Source: Clostridia bacterium BRH_c25
Lineage (GTDB): Bacteria > Bacillota_A > Clostridia > Lutisporales > Lutisporaceae
NCBI GenBank assembly: GCA_001515955.1
Contig: LOES01000199.1
Span: forward strand, 1-5,464
Direction of reading: 5' to 3'
Length of the DNA stretch: 5,464 bases
A program made the position numbers and the translations under genes. Shown here one piece after another: positions 1-5,464 of this stretch; within the stretch, counting starts at the first letter, position 1, and the number at the start of each line of letters is the position of its first letter. The notes beneath the pieces are model-generated. The model did not search any database, was not told the DNA's origin, and saw only the letters and a list, made by a program, of their open reading frames with translations.

Positions 1-615
1 CCTGCTTTGTTTGAAGGAGTAAGTCAGGTTGGATCCGTTCAGATCCGCCATAGAGGAACAATCGGAGGAAATATATGCAATGCCGCACCTTCCGGCGACA
101 CCCTCGGACCATTGCTTGCATTGGATTCCAGGCTGGTGCTTCAAAGCATTCATGGTAAACGCGAGCTTTCTTTTGAGGATTTCTTTACAGATGCCAAAAA
201 AACTGCATTGCAGGAAGGGGAATTATTAACGCATATTCTGGTTCCTGCTCCGGCACCTTTAAGCAGTTCTGCATATACAAAGCATACGAGGCGCAACGCA
301 ATGGATTTGGCAATGCTGGGAGCAGCTGTCAATTTATCCTGTGAAGCCGACGGTTCGACCTGTAAAGCTATACGCATAGCATTATCTACAGCAGGCCCGA
401 CACCTATGAGAACTAGACAAGCCGAAGAGTTTTTGATCGGCAAGGAGCTGACTGAAAAAGTACTAAAGGAAGCAGGAGAGCTGGCTTCTGCCGGGGCTAA
501 GCCCCGCAGCAGCTGGCGTGCAACTGCAGAGTACCGGCATGAATTACTGAAGGTCCTGGTGCCACGTACTATAGCAGCCGCGGCACAACGCTTGCAAAAT
601 GGAGGTATCCGATAA
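1..615 (+). CDS. xdhB: Molybdenum hydroxylase FAD-binding subunit (XdhB-like), 5'-truncated by the window
   Basis: This is the C-terminal 204 residues of the FAD subunit of a xanthine-dehydrogenase-family molybdenum hydroxylase. In the family it passes electrons between the [2Fe-2S] clusters and NAD in the cytoplasm. The frame is open from base 1 (first codons Pro-Ala-Leu), so the TTG at 7 is internal and about 80-90 N-terminal residues lie upstream. The stretch VGSVQIRHRGTIGGN, with TIGGN at visible residues 20-24, is the second FAD-binding motif and is followed by NAAPSGDT, as in XdhB/CoxM proteins. The rest, from about residue 95, including the ending RSSWRATAEYR..L, matches the CO-dehydrogenase flavoprotein C-terminal domain. 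Its TAA shares one base with the ATG of the next subunit, indicating translational coupling. The family assignment is firm. Xanthine as substrate is only inferred, because specificity lies in the unseen large subunit. Confidence 0.92.
   Translation, partial: PALFEGVSQVGSVQIRHRGTIGGNICNAAPSGDTLGPLLALDSRLVLQSIHGKRELSFEDFFTDAKKTALQEGELLTHILVPAPAPLSSSAYTKHTRRNAMDLAMLGAAVNLSCEADGSTCKAIRIALSTAGPTPMRTRQAEEFLIGKELTEKVLKEAGELASAGAKPRSSWRATAEYRHELLKVLVPRTIAAAAQRLQNGGIR
601..605 (+). promoter_or_regulatory. Ribosome binding site of the [2Fe-2S] subunit gene
   Basis: GGAGG lies inside the last codons of the FAD-subunit gene, 9 bases before the ATG at 615. It supports that start and coupled translation of the two subunits. 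Confidence 0.8.
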
Positions 616-1091
616 TGAAGGAAAAAGTAATCACCACTACTGTCAATGGAGAGCAATATACAAAGCTTGTAAAATCACATACAACCCTTTTGCAGTTCAT
701 CAGGGACGAATTATACCTGACAGGCACTAAAGAAGGCTGCAATGAAGGTGAATGCGGTGCTTGCACGGTGCTATTCGACGGCCATCCCGTCAACTCCTGC
801 CTGGTATTAGCGGTGGAAGCAGACGGGCACAACATCTTGACGGTGGAAGGCCTTTCAGTTGACGGAAGCTTGCATCCTTTGCAGGAATCCTTTATAGAAG
901 TCGGAGCGGTTCAATGTGGGTACTGCACTCCCGGTATGCTCCTGTCGGCGAAAGCAATACTGGATGAAAACCCTGACCCAACCGAGGATGAAATCCGTAA
1001 AGGCATAGAAGGAAACCTATGCCGCTGCACAGGCTATAACCGCATTGTCCAGGCTATTCAAACAGCCGGCAAAAAGCTGTCAAACCTATAA
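615..1091 (+). CDS. xdhC: Molybdenum hydroxylase [2Fe-2S] iron-sulfur subunit (XdhC/CoxS-like)
   Basis: This is a complete 158-residue iron-sulfur subunit, the usual length for separate small subunits of xanthine-dehydrogenase-type enzymes. It holds two [2Fe-2S] clusters that carry electrons from the molybdenum site to FAD. The N-terminal plant-ferredoxin-like domain has Cys42, Cys47, Cys50 and Cys62 (GCNEGECGAC, then NSC). The C-terminal helical domain has Cys101, Cys104, Cys136 and Cys138 (QCGYCTPG and NLCRCTGY). All eight ligands are present, so it should be functional. The ATG overlaps the preceding stop and has GGAGG upstream. The name xdhC follows E. coli subunit naming and should not be confused with the XdhC maturation factor. 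The substrate of the complex is not shown by this subunit; nicotinate, purine or other hydroxylases of the family remain possible. Confidence 0.95.
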   Translation: MKEKVITTTVNGEQYTKLVKSHTTLLQFIRDELYLTGTKEGCNEGECGACTVLFDGHPVNSCLVLAVEADGHNILTVEGLSVDGSLHPLQESFIEVGAVQCGYCTPGMLLSAKAILDENPDPTEDEIRKGIEGNLCRCTGYNRIVQAIQTAGKKLSNL

Positions 1092-1109
1092 ACAGCAATT
1101 AAAGAATTT

Positions 1110-1114
1110 GGAGG
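1110..1114 (+). promoter_or_regulatory. Ribosome binding site of the 3-hydroxyacyl-CoA dehydrogenase-like gene
   Basis: GGAGG lies 8 bases before the ATG at 1123. It decides the start: the frame is open further upstream to an ATG at 1045, but that lies inside the [2Fe-2S] gene and lacks this signal. Confidence 0.8.
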
Positions 1115-1122
1115 ATAAAGCA

Positions 1123-2073
1123 ATGAAGTTAGAAAACGTAAAGCATATCGCAATCATCGGCACAGGTATGATCGGTGCCAGCATGGCAGTTCTATTTACA
1201 GGAAACGGCTACAAGACTACCATATATGCCACCGGCGATGGGGGAGCTGCAAGAGGGCAAGCAAGATATGACACCTATTATAAGGATTTAATAGAAAAAA
1301 AGCTGGTTACACCGGCACAGGCAGCGGCATGTGCAAAGCTGTTAAATTTCACACAAAAATATGAGGATCTTGCGGATGCTGACTTTGTATTTGAATGTAT
1401 TGTTGAGAATATTAATATCAAGCACTCCGTCTATCAGGAGATAGAGAAGCACTGCAAGCAGTTCAAAGCCATAGCCTCTTCCACCTCTGCATTCTCTACT
1501 GATGACCTGGCTGAAGGCTTGGTACAAAAGGATAAGCTTTCCGTTGCACATCCCTGGAATCCCCCGCATTTGGTGCCTTGTGTCGAGGTGGTCAAGGGCA
1601 AGCATACAAGTGATGCATCTGTACAATTCATTGTGGATATCCTTGAATCTGTCGGCCGCCAGGTAGCAATTATGAAGAAGGATGCCCCGGGTTTTATCGG
1701 CAACCGCTTGCAGCATGCCCTGTATAGGGAAGCGGTACATATGGTGGAACAAGGTATAGCAACACCCGAGGATATCGACAAGACACTCCGTTCCAGCTTT
1801 ATACCCCGCTACACATCCATCGGACTGTTTGAGCATTTCGATTATGCCGGACTTGACATGATCGTAAGTATTGAAGATTATCTTTTCCCCACGCTCTCCG
1901 ATGCGGATAAAACTCAGGATTACATCAGGTCGCGCTTTGAAGCAGGTGACCTGGGCTTTAAAACCGGAAAAGGTGTTTATGACTGGAGTAAAAAGGATAT
2001 AGCTGAATTCAGACAGCGCGCCAGCGAGCCATACCTGCGTTTTTTCAACTGGAGCCTGCCCGAGGATAAATAA
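1123..2073 (+). CDS. 3-hydroxyacyl-CoA dehydrogenase family protein, NAD(P)-dependent, substrate unknown
   Basis: This 316-residue soluble dehydrogenase has the two-domain architecture of 3-hydroxyacyl-CoA dehydrogenases. The N-terminal Rossmann domain starts with GTGMIG (residues 13-18). The catalytic residues of the family can be placed: Ser122 (SSTSAF), His143 and Glu155 (HPWNPPHLVPCVEVV) and Asn194 (DAPGFIGNRLQ), with nearly the same spacing as in mitochondrial HAD. The C-terminal helical domain ends with GFKTGKGVYDW. The Asp that normally closes the second beta strand and binds the NAD ribose appears to be Ala36 (TTIYATGDG), so cofactor use may be unusual. Its length and motifs resemble the clade of stand-alone dehydrogenases that includes L-gulonate and carnitine 3-dehydrogenases, so a CoA substrate is not assured. 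It lies 31 bp after the [2Fe-2S] gene and is probably co-transcribed with it, implying that oxidation of a hydroxy compound accompanies the hydroxylase. Confidence 0.88.
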   Translation: MKLENVKHIAIIGTGMIGASMAVLFTGNGYKTTIYATGDGGAARGQARYDTYYKDLIEKKLVTPAQAAACAKLLNFTQKYEDLADADFVFECIVENINIKHSVYQEIEKHCKQFKAIASSTSAFSTDDLAEGLVQKDKLSVAHPWNPPHLVPCVEVVKGKHTSDASVQFIVDILESVGRQVAIMKKDAPGFIGNRLQHALYREAVHMVEQGIATPEDIDKTLRSSFIPRYTSIGLFEHFDYAGLDMIVSIEDYLFPTLSDADKTQDYIRSRFEAGDLGFKTGKGVYDWSKKDIAEFRQRASEPYLRFFNWSLPEDK

Positions 2074-2096
2074 GGAGGGCTTACCCCCTTCCTTAT
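2070..2096. terminator. Hairpin between convergent genes, probable two-way terminator
   Basis: ATAAGGAGGG (2070-2079) pairs with CCCTTCCTTAT (2086-2096) through ten base pairs with one bulged T at 2090 and a six-base loop. It begins at the stop codon of the plus-strand dehydrogenase gene and ends 8 bases short of the minus-strand cvfB-like stop. The tail is poor on the plus strand; on the minus strand it is followed by a T-rich TTTAT. It is the only structure in the 30-bp gap, so termination of both genes is an inference from position plus stem. Confidence 0.5.
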
Positions 2097-2103
2097 ATAG
2101 TTC

Positions 2104-2940
2104 TCATATTAACTTAATACCCTTTTCAGTTATTCTGATTTTTCTTTCCTTGAGTAGTCTGCCTATAGCTCTTTTGAAGGCACTTTTACTCATGTTCAGC
2201 TGCGCATTTATTTCCTCCGGCCGGCTGTTATCATTCAATGACAGCTTGCCTCCATTTGATACAAGTCTGTCGAAAATCATTGCAGCATCATCGTCCATTT
2301 GACTATATGCTTCTTTTCTTAAGCTCAATTCCAATTTCCCGTCTTCTCTGACCTTTTTTATTCTAACCTCTACCCTGTCACCACACTTATATTCGCCATA
2401 GAATTCCTTCCTGGGTATCAAGCCGCTATATTTATTATCCACAGCAACAAAAGCTCCCATGTCTTCATTGATCTGATAGATAGTCCCCTCAGCTCTTTCA
2501 TTTTCCTTATATGGTGATTCAGTGCTCAACAGCTTGTATATTTTCATAGTAGCACACAATCTGTCACTCTTGTCTACATATAATCCCACCAAATACTGTT
2601 CATCCTTTTCCACCTCATATGTCTGCTCCTTAAAAGGCAGCAACAGGTCCTTCTCCAAACCCCAATCCATAAAAGCGCCAATCTTCGAATTGTCTACTAC
2701 CCTAAGCATAGCTACCTCTCCAATTGTTATTTTTGGCTTTTTCATAGTGGCTATTATTCTGTCTTCCGAATCTTTATAAACAAATGCTTCAACTTCGTCT
2801 CCTATCCCAATGTCCTGGGGTACCTGGTTCATCGGCAGCAGAATGTCCTCCACATCACTTCCATGCTCAGTATTTAAAAAAGCTCCAATTTTACTCATTC
2901 TATTTACTTCCAGCTTTTGTATTTTACCTAATTCTATCAT
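2104..2940 (-). CDS. cvfB: S1-like RNA-binding protein, CvfB/YitL family
   Basis: This 278-residue protein has the CvfB/YitL arrangement. There are two related S1-like units at about residues 5-66 and 74-133, each running from GAF to (C)ATMK. A more canonical S1 domain follows at about 150-208 (EGTIYQINEDMGAFV ... GLIPRKEF ... LELSLR). The C-terminal winged-helix domain, about 217-278, ends in RLLKERKIRITEKGIKLI. Family members bind RNA; in Staphylococcus CvfB affects virulence-gene expression, but the role in clostridia is not well defined and none is claimed here. The ATG at 2940 follows AGGAAGG with a 6-base gap. It stops with TGA just short of the intergenic hairpin. It has its own promoter and no evident functional link to the metabolic genes on either side; it looks like a housekeeping gene between two accessory units. 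Confidence 0.9.
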   Translation of the reverse strand: MIELGKIQKLEVNRMSKIGAFLNTEHGSDVEDILLPMNQVPQDIGIGDEVEAFVYKDSEDRIIATMKKPKITIGEVAMLRVVDNSKIGAFMDWGLEKDLLLPFKEQTYEVEKDEQYLVGLYVDKSDRLCATMKIYKLLSTESPYKENERAEGTIYQINEDMGAFVAVDNKYSGLIPRKEFYGEYKCGDRVEVRIKKVREDGKLELSLRKEAYSQMDDDAAMIFDRLVSNGGKLSLNDNSRPEEINAQLNMSKSAFKRAIGRLLKERKIRITEKGIKLI

Positions 2941-2946
2941 TATATA

Positions 2947-2953
2947 CCTTCCT
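2947..2953 (-). promoter_or_regulatory. Ribosome binding site of the cvfB-like gene
   Basis: AGGAAGG on the minus strand lies 6 bases before the ATG at 2940 and supports that start. Confidence 0.75.
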
Positions 2954-2990
2954 TTACTTATTAATTGTAATTAATATATCCTCTTCAAGC

Positions 2991-3019
2991 ATTATATATG
3001 ACCCTGCTTTATAATACAA
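2991..3019 (-). promoter_or_regulatory. Predicted sigma-A-type promoter of the cvfB-like gene
   Basis: On the minus strand a perfect TATAAT (2996-2991) is preceded, with exactly 17 bases between, by TTGTAT (3019-3014), a three-of-six match to the -35 consensus. Transcription would begin near 2984, giving a leader of roughly 40 bases before the start codon. The AT-rich surroundings make chance matches possible, but position and spacing fit well. Confidence 0.6.
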
Positions 3020-3037
3020 ACAATAAGTGTCCCACAT

Positions 3038-3095
3038 ATCAATAAGCTCCAAAAGATAGACACTTTTAAATGTCTGTCTTTTGGAGCTTATTGAT
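3038..3095. repeat. 25-bp near-perfect inverted repeat (hairpin) downstream of the reductase pair
   Basis: The arm 3038-3062 (begins ATCAATAAGCTCC) is the reverse complement of 3071-3095 except at one position, with an 8-base loop (3063-3070). The exception pairs U3057 with G3076 as a wobble in a plus-strand transcript, but becomes an A-C mismatch in a minus-strand transcript. The repeat begins about 48 bases past the stop of the minus-strand grdE-like gene and ends 18 bases before the -35 of the cvfB promoter. It may act as a terminator or 3'-end stabiliser of the reductase mRNA, but no U-tract follows it in that direction, so it is not a classical intrinsic terminator. It could also be a dispersed hairpin repeat. 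The rest of the 2941-3143 gap holds only the cvfB promoter and ribosome binding site. Confidence 0.75.
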
Positions 3096-3143
3096 TAATG
3101 CTGTCTTCTATAGAGTCTTAACAACCTTCTGGCAATACGGTAT

Positions 3144-4454
3144 TCAGTAGGCTTCTGCAAACAGCCTGCCGTGTCCGGACTGATTGCCCGACAGATAGAA
3201 GTTTGTGGTATTCTCGAACTCAATGGCTTTGTCTGATGGTGGAAAAAATCCCCCCGACTCTTTATTCAGTCTTAAAACATCTCCGCCTACCACCCTTTCA
3301 ACCTCGGGCAGCATGTAGTGCTTTTCAATAGAGCCTCCGCTTATGAGGGCATCCGCTTCGGGAACATCATCAACCAGAAGTATGCCCTCCGTACCGTCAA
3401 CTCCGCCAAATTCAAAGGTTATAGCAGCTGCTTTGATGTTGTTTTTCTCTGCGCACTGTATGGTAAGCATGCCGTCAACAGCTGCGTTGCCTCCCCCTTC
3501 CCATGTCATAATAAGACCATTTGCATTCAGATATTTTGCCAGCTTTACATTGAAGTGCGCACATCTCTCCTTGTGCCAATTGGTTGGGTTATGGCTGCGG
3601 CAGAAGACAACACCGCGGAAATTCAGAGTTTTGCCGTGGTTTTTGTACAGCTCCAGAACAATAGGATGATTGGTATGCAGATACGTTGGTACCTTAAATG
3701 CAGGCCAGACATAGTTGCCGCTTACTATGCAGCCATCCAGCATTTCATTGGGATGCAACAGCGTAGGCACAAGATTTTCTATGCTTTGACCGTACAAAAA
3801 TGTATTTGCATAAGGCCCCTGGTTTTGGCACTGCCATACCAAAACAACATTCGGCAGTTCCGGGCCGACTTCATCAATACTGTAGCAAACACTGCTATCC
3901 GGAGTCATGTCCTTTGTCAAGGAAGCTATATATGTAGAAATTTTAATGGCTATCAGACGGATATCATTATCATACTCGATAGAGGATTTATTCTTTGCCA
4001 ATTTATAAAGGATTACAAGATTTAATGTCTCACTGAAAGGTGTAAAGCCTGCAATCGGCCCTGCCATATCCAGGATGGCATCACGGGGATAAAGCAAGCC
4101 GCTGCTTGCGCTTGACTCTTCCCAAGGCAGTGCTGCACTCTCCATAACAGTAAAGCCGGAAAGCAGGTTTGTTACCCCCTGGCCTACTGTTTCGGGGCTT
4201 CCAAAAAACCCCGAATACTGCATTCCGTTACCGCTTACCTTATACAAAGGCTGAATGGTATCCAGCAAGTGTATAATACGGGTATTTTCACCCGGCTTTA
4301 CAATTTCAAAATCAATATCCTCAACCGCCTTTAGCAGTGTCTTTACTTGCTCCTTCAAATCCTGCCTGCAAATTGTCAGAATACCCTTTGCAAAGGATGT
4401 ATTATCACCCCAGAGTACATCCTTCACATCAAAGTACTGTCTTGTCAATTTCAT
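3144..4454 (-). CDS. GrdE/GrdG/GrdI-like component B alpha/beta protein, lacking the pyruvoyl-forming Cys
   Basis: This 436-residue protein is a full-length homologue of the glycine/sarcosine/betaine reductase component B proprotein. Family landmarks in order are VKDVLWGDNT (about 11-19), KPGENTRI (53-60), VGQGVTNLLSG (90-100), DMAGPIAGFTPFSET (129-143), PTLLHPNEMLDG (230-241), PIVLELYKNHGKTLNF (264-279) and the WEGGGN region (318-323). In the known enzymes the proprotein is cleaved before a Cys in an S-G-N-C context, giving a pyruvoyl group that binds the amine substrate. Here the aligned residues are Ser245-Gly246-Asn247-Tyr248, and a second Cys four residues later is Ala252. Cleavage as in GrdE therefore seems impossible. 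Cys242, six residues earlier, is not at the family position. The gene starts 4 bases after the selenoprotein gene, with GGAGG inside that gene's end, so the two are co-translated partners. Family is sure; activity and substrate are unknown. Confidence 0.88.
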   Translation of the reverse strand: MKLTRQYFDVKDVLWGDNTSFAKGILTICRQDLKEQVKTLLKAVEDIDFEIVKPGENTRIIHLLDTIQPLYKVSGNGMQYSGFFGSPETVGQGVTNLLSGFTVMESAALPWEESSASSGLLYPRDAILDMAGPIAGFTPFSETLNLVILYKLAKNKSSIEYDNDIRLIAIKISTYIASLTKDMTPDSSVCYSIDEVGPELPNVVLVWQCQNQGPYANTFLYGQSIENLVPTLLHPNEMLDGCIVSGNYVWPAFKVPTYLHTNHPIVLELYKNHGKTLNFRGVVFCRSHNPTNWHKERCAHFNVKLAKYLNANGLIMTWEGGGNAAVDGMLTIQCAEKNNIKAAAITFEFGGVDGTEGILLVDDVPEADALISGGSIEKHYMLPEVERVVGGDVLRLNKESGGFFPPSDKAIEFENTTNFYLSGNQSGHGRLFAEAY

Positions 4455-4458
4455 TTAT

Positions 4459-5464
4459 TTATCCCTCCCTGCTCTCGTCTACAGTAAATATGGTGGGGAC
4501 TGCAACATCCTGAGTTATTGCATCCAGTGCTTTAAGCAGCATCTTGCGCCTGTATGCCTTTTCCCTTTCCAAGGGGAGCTCGGGATTCCCTGCAGGTGAA
4601 GTAAAATTCCCGCCGAATACTATTCTGCCTGCACCGACATTATATGCTATCGATGTAAAAGCTGTTATAAGTGCATTGGGTATCCCTGCTCTGTCCATTT
4701 CTTTTGCGATCGTTGCACAGCAACGCGTACAGGTTCCTCATGTCGAGGTAAGAATCGCAGCGCTCACCTGGGAATTTTTTAGCTCAGCTACAATTCTTCT
4801 TCCAATGTCCTTACTATTTTCAATATTAGTCCCAACACCACAGGTTGAGAGAAAATATTTGTAGATACCGCCGATAGTCCCCTCTCTTTTCAGAACCCTC
4901 ATTTCATCCAAGGGGATAAGGCGATGAGGATCATTGCTTGCAAAGGTTGTATCATATCCACCGTGAATTGATTCATATGCACCCTTGTTCAGTGAATCCA
5001 CACCTTCAATATCATACCTGCCATAGGTTACCGAAAAAGCCTGTTTTAACTTGTCGGGGTTGCCTGCAGGCACCAGTCCGCCGGTTGTAATTAATGCAAC
5101 AGTTGTGTTTTTCAAGTCTGCAACCTTTGGGGCAGCAGCTACAGCTTCAAAGCCTCTTAAAGGGATTTCGGTCACATATGGCCTGTTATTGAGCTTATTC
5201 AGCAGAAGCTCCGTTACTCTTTCAGCACCTGATTTTTCATGGTATTCATTATATCTGTGACCAGTTCCAATATAGCCTTCAAACCTCGCGGGGCCAACAG
5301 ACTCCTTCTTTGCCAGCTTTAAAGCAAGCTTTGCCAATGCAGGCAGGGATTTTGACATGCCGGCAGCTGTTTCACTTGTTGACACAATATAGTTATCCTT
5401 GACATACATATCCACGGCAGGGTTTTCATGCCACATGGCCGTTACACTCGGTATGCCCAGCTCC
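4459..5464 (-). CDS. GrdB/GrdF/GrdH-like reductase component B selenoprotein (in-frame UGA = Sec), N-terminus outside the window
   Basis: Read through the TGA at 4738-4740, one frame runs from the window edge to the TAA at 4459-4461, giving 334 visible residues; about 100 N-terminal residues lie beyond 5464. The reading begins ELGIPSVTAMWHENPAVDMY, typical of GrdB-type proteins, and continues with VALITTGGLVPAGNPDKL (122-139) and SIHGGYDTTFASNDP (165-179). It then reaches ILTST-U-GTCTRCCATIAKEM, with Sec at visible residue 242 in the family's Sec-Gly-Thr-Cys motif. Past the Sec it resumes family sequence with GNPEL and a C-terminal Arg/Lys-rich helix. In the family this subunit forms component B with the GrdE-type protein; it splits the substrate's C-N bond and passes a carboxymethyl group to the selenoprotein A selenol. 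The substrate (glycine, sarcosine, betaine or another amine) cannot be set from sequence. A standard gene caller would split it into two false genes at the UGA. Confidence 0.93.
4464..4468 (-). promoter_or_regulatory. Ribosome binding site of the grdE-like gene
   Basis: GGAGG on the minus strand overlaps the final codons of the selenoprotein gene, 9 bases before the ATG at 4454. It supports the start and suggests coupled synthesis of the two component B subunits. Confidence 0.8.
4706..4737 (-). promoter_or_regulatory. Putative bacterial SECIS hairpin
   Basis: Immediately after the UGA, the minus strand carries CGTTGC (4725-4720), loop TGT (4719-4717) and GCAACG (4716-4711), a perfect six-base-pair stem. 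It may extend by GC pairs (4727-4726 with 4708-4707) across a two-base bulge. The apical loop begins 18 bases after the UGA and has a G as its second base. Both fit the published bacterial SECIS pattern, in which SelB binds a stem-loop a short way into the coding region. It is coding sequence at the same time, specifying CTRCCATI. Confidence 0.75.
4738..4740 (-). other. Selenocysteine codon (UGA) of the GrdB-like protein
   Basis: The minus-strand TGA is flanked by uninterrupted homology to component B selenoproteins: ILTST before it and GTCTRC after it. The frame does not shift across it. Together with the hairpin just downstream, this identifies it as a Sec codon rather than a disabling stop. 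Confidence 0.92.

Noticed and set aside
1045..1122. A longer start for the dehydrogenase gene at 1045.
   Set aside because: It would overlap the [2Fe-2S] gene by 47 bases and add a tail before the Rossmann fold; the ATG at 1123 has GGAGG at the right distance.
2074..2106. Read-through of the cvfB-like TGA as selenocysteine because a hairpin follows.
   Set aside because: CvfB/YitL proteins end with this winged helix, and the hairpin is better explained as a terminator between convergent genes.
3038..3095. A miniature transposable element.
   Set aside because: The 8-base loop leaves no room for element body, and no target-site duplication is visible at the flanks.
3111..3146. The grdE-like gene also ends in TGA, which could be a second Sec codon.
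   Set aside because: Only about ten codons follow before a TAG, family members end at this point, and no convincing hairpin sits just after it. It is taken as a normal stop.
3729..3731. Cys242 of the grdE-like protein as a replacement cleavage site.
   Set aside because: It aligns with Ala in the DGA(I/L) motif six residues before the canonical site and lacks the Asn before it; no evidence supports processing there.
3318..4025. A 235-codon open frame on the plus strand opposite the grdE-like gene, and similar long frames at 150-656 and 1342-1836 on the minus strand.
   Set aside because: They lie wholly or largely antisense to genes with clear family motifs, and their translations show no recognisable domain.
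4459..4698. A separate 79-residue gene starting with ATG at 4698.
   Set aside because: It is the C-terminal part of the selenoprotein after the Sec codon; homology continues upstream of this ATG through the UGA.

Overview
The window looks like part of a chromosome from an anaerobic Clostridia-type Bacillota. The indicators are a glycine/sarcosine/betaine-reductase-like gene pair, one member read through an in-frame UGA as selenocysteine, strong GGAGG-type ribosome binding sites, a CvfB/YitL-type S1 protein, and a molybdenum-hydroxylase operon. The species cannot be told from the sequence.

Layout. (1) Positions 1-2073, plus strand: a tight operon holding the 3' part of a molybdenum-hydroxylase FAD subunit (XdhB-like), a complete [2Fe-2S] subunit (XdhC-like, one-base overlap) and, 31 bp later, a 3-hydroxyacyl-CoA-dehydrogenase-family gene. 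The molybdopterin-binding large subunit is not in view and is probably upstream. (2) Positions 2070-2096: an imperfect hairpin between convergent genes, probably a two-way terminator. (3) Positions 2104-2940, minus strand: a CvfB/YitL-like protein with three S1-like domains and a C-terminal winged helix, with its own promoter (TATAAT at 2991-2996). (4) Positions 2941-3143: intergenic, holding that promoter and a striking 25-bp inverted repeat. (5) Positions 3144-5464, minus strand: a two-gene unit. The promoter-proximal gene is a GrdB/GrdF/GrdH-type selenoprotein whose UGA (4738-4740) gives a U-G-T-C motif and is followed by a compact hairpin fitting a bacterial SECIS. The second gene is the GrdE/GrdG/GrdI-type component B alpha/beta proprotein.

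The most interesting point is a mismatch between these last two genes. The selenoprotein keeps its Sec active site, but in the partner the Cys expected to be cleaved and turned into a pyruvoyl group is a Tyr (Asn247-Tyr248), and a second nearby Cys is also lost. This suggests a divergent, possibly unprocessed selenoenzyme of unknown substrate rather than an ordinary glycine, sarcosine or betaine reductase. No grdA, grdC, grdD or thioredoxin gene lies in the window. Whether the molybdenum-hydroxylase operon and the reductase pair serve one pathway is unknown; they are separately transcribed and lie on either side of cvfB.
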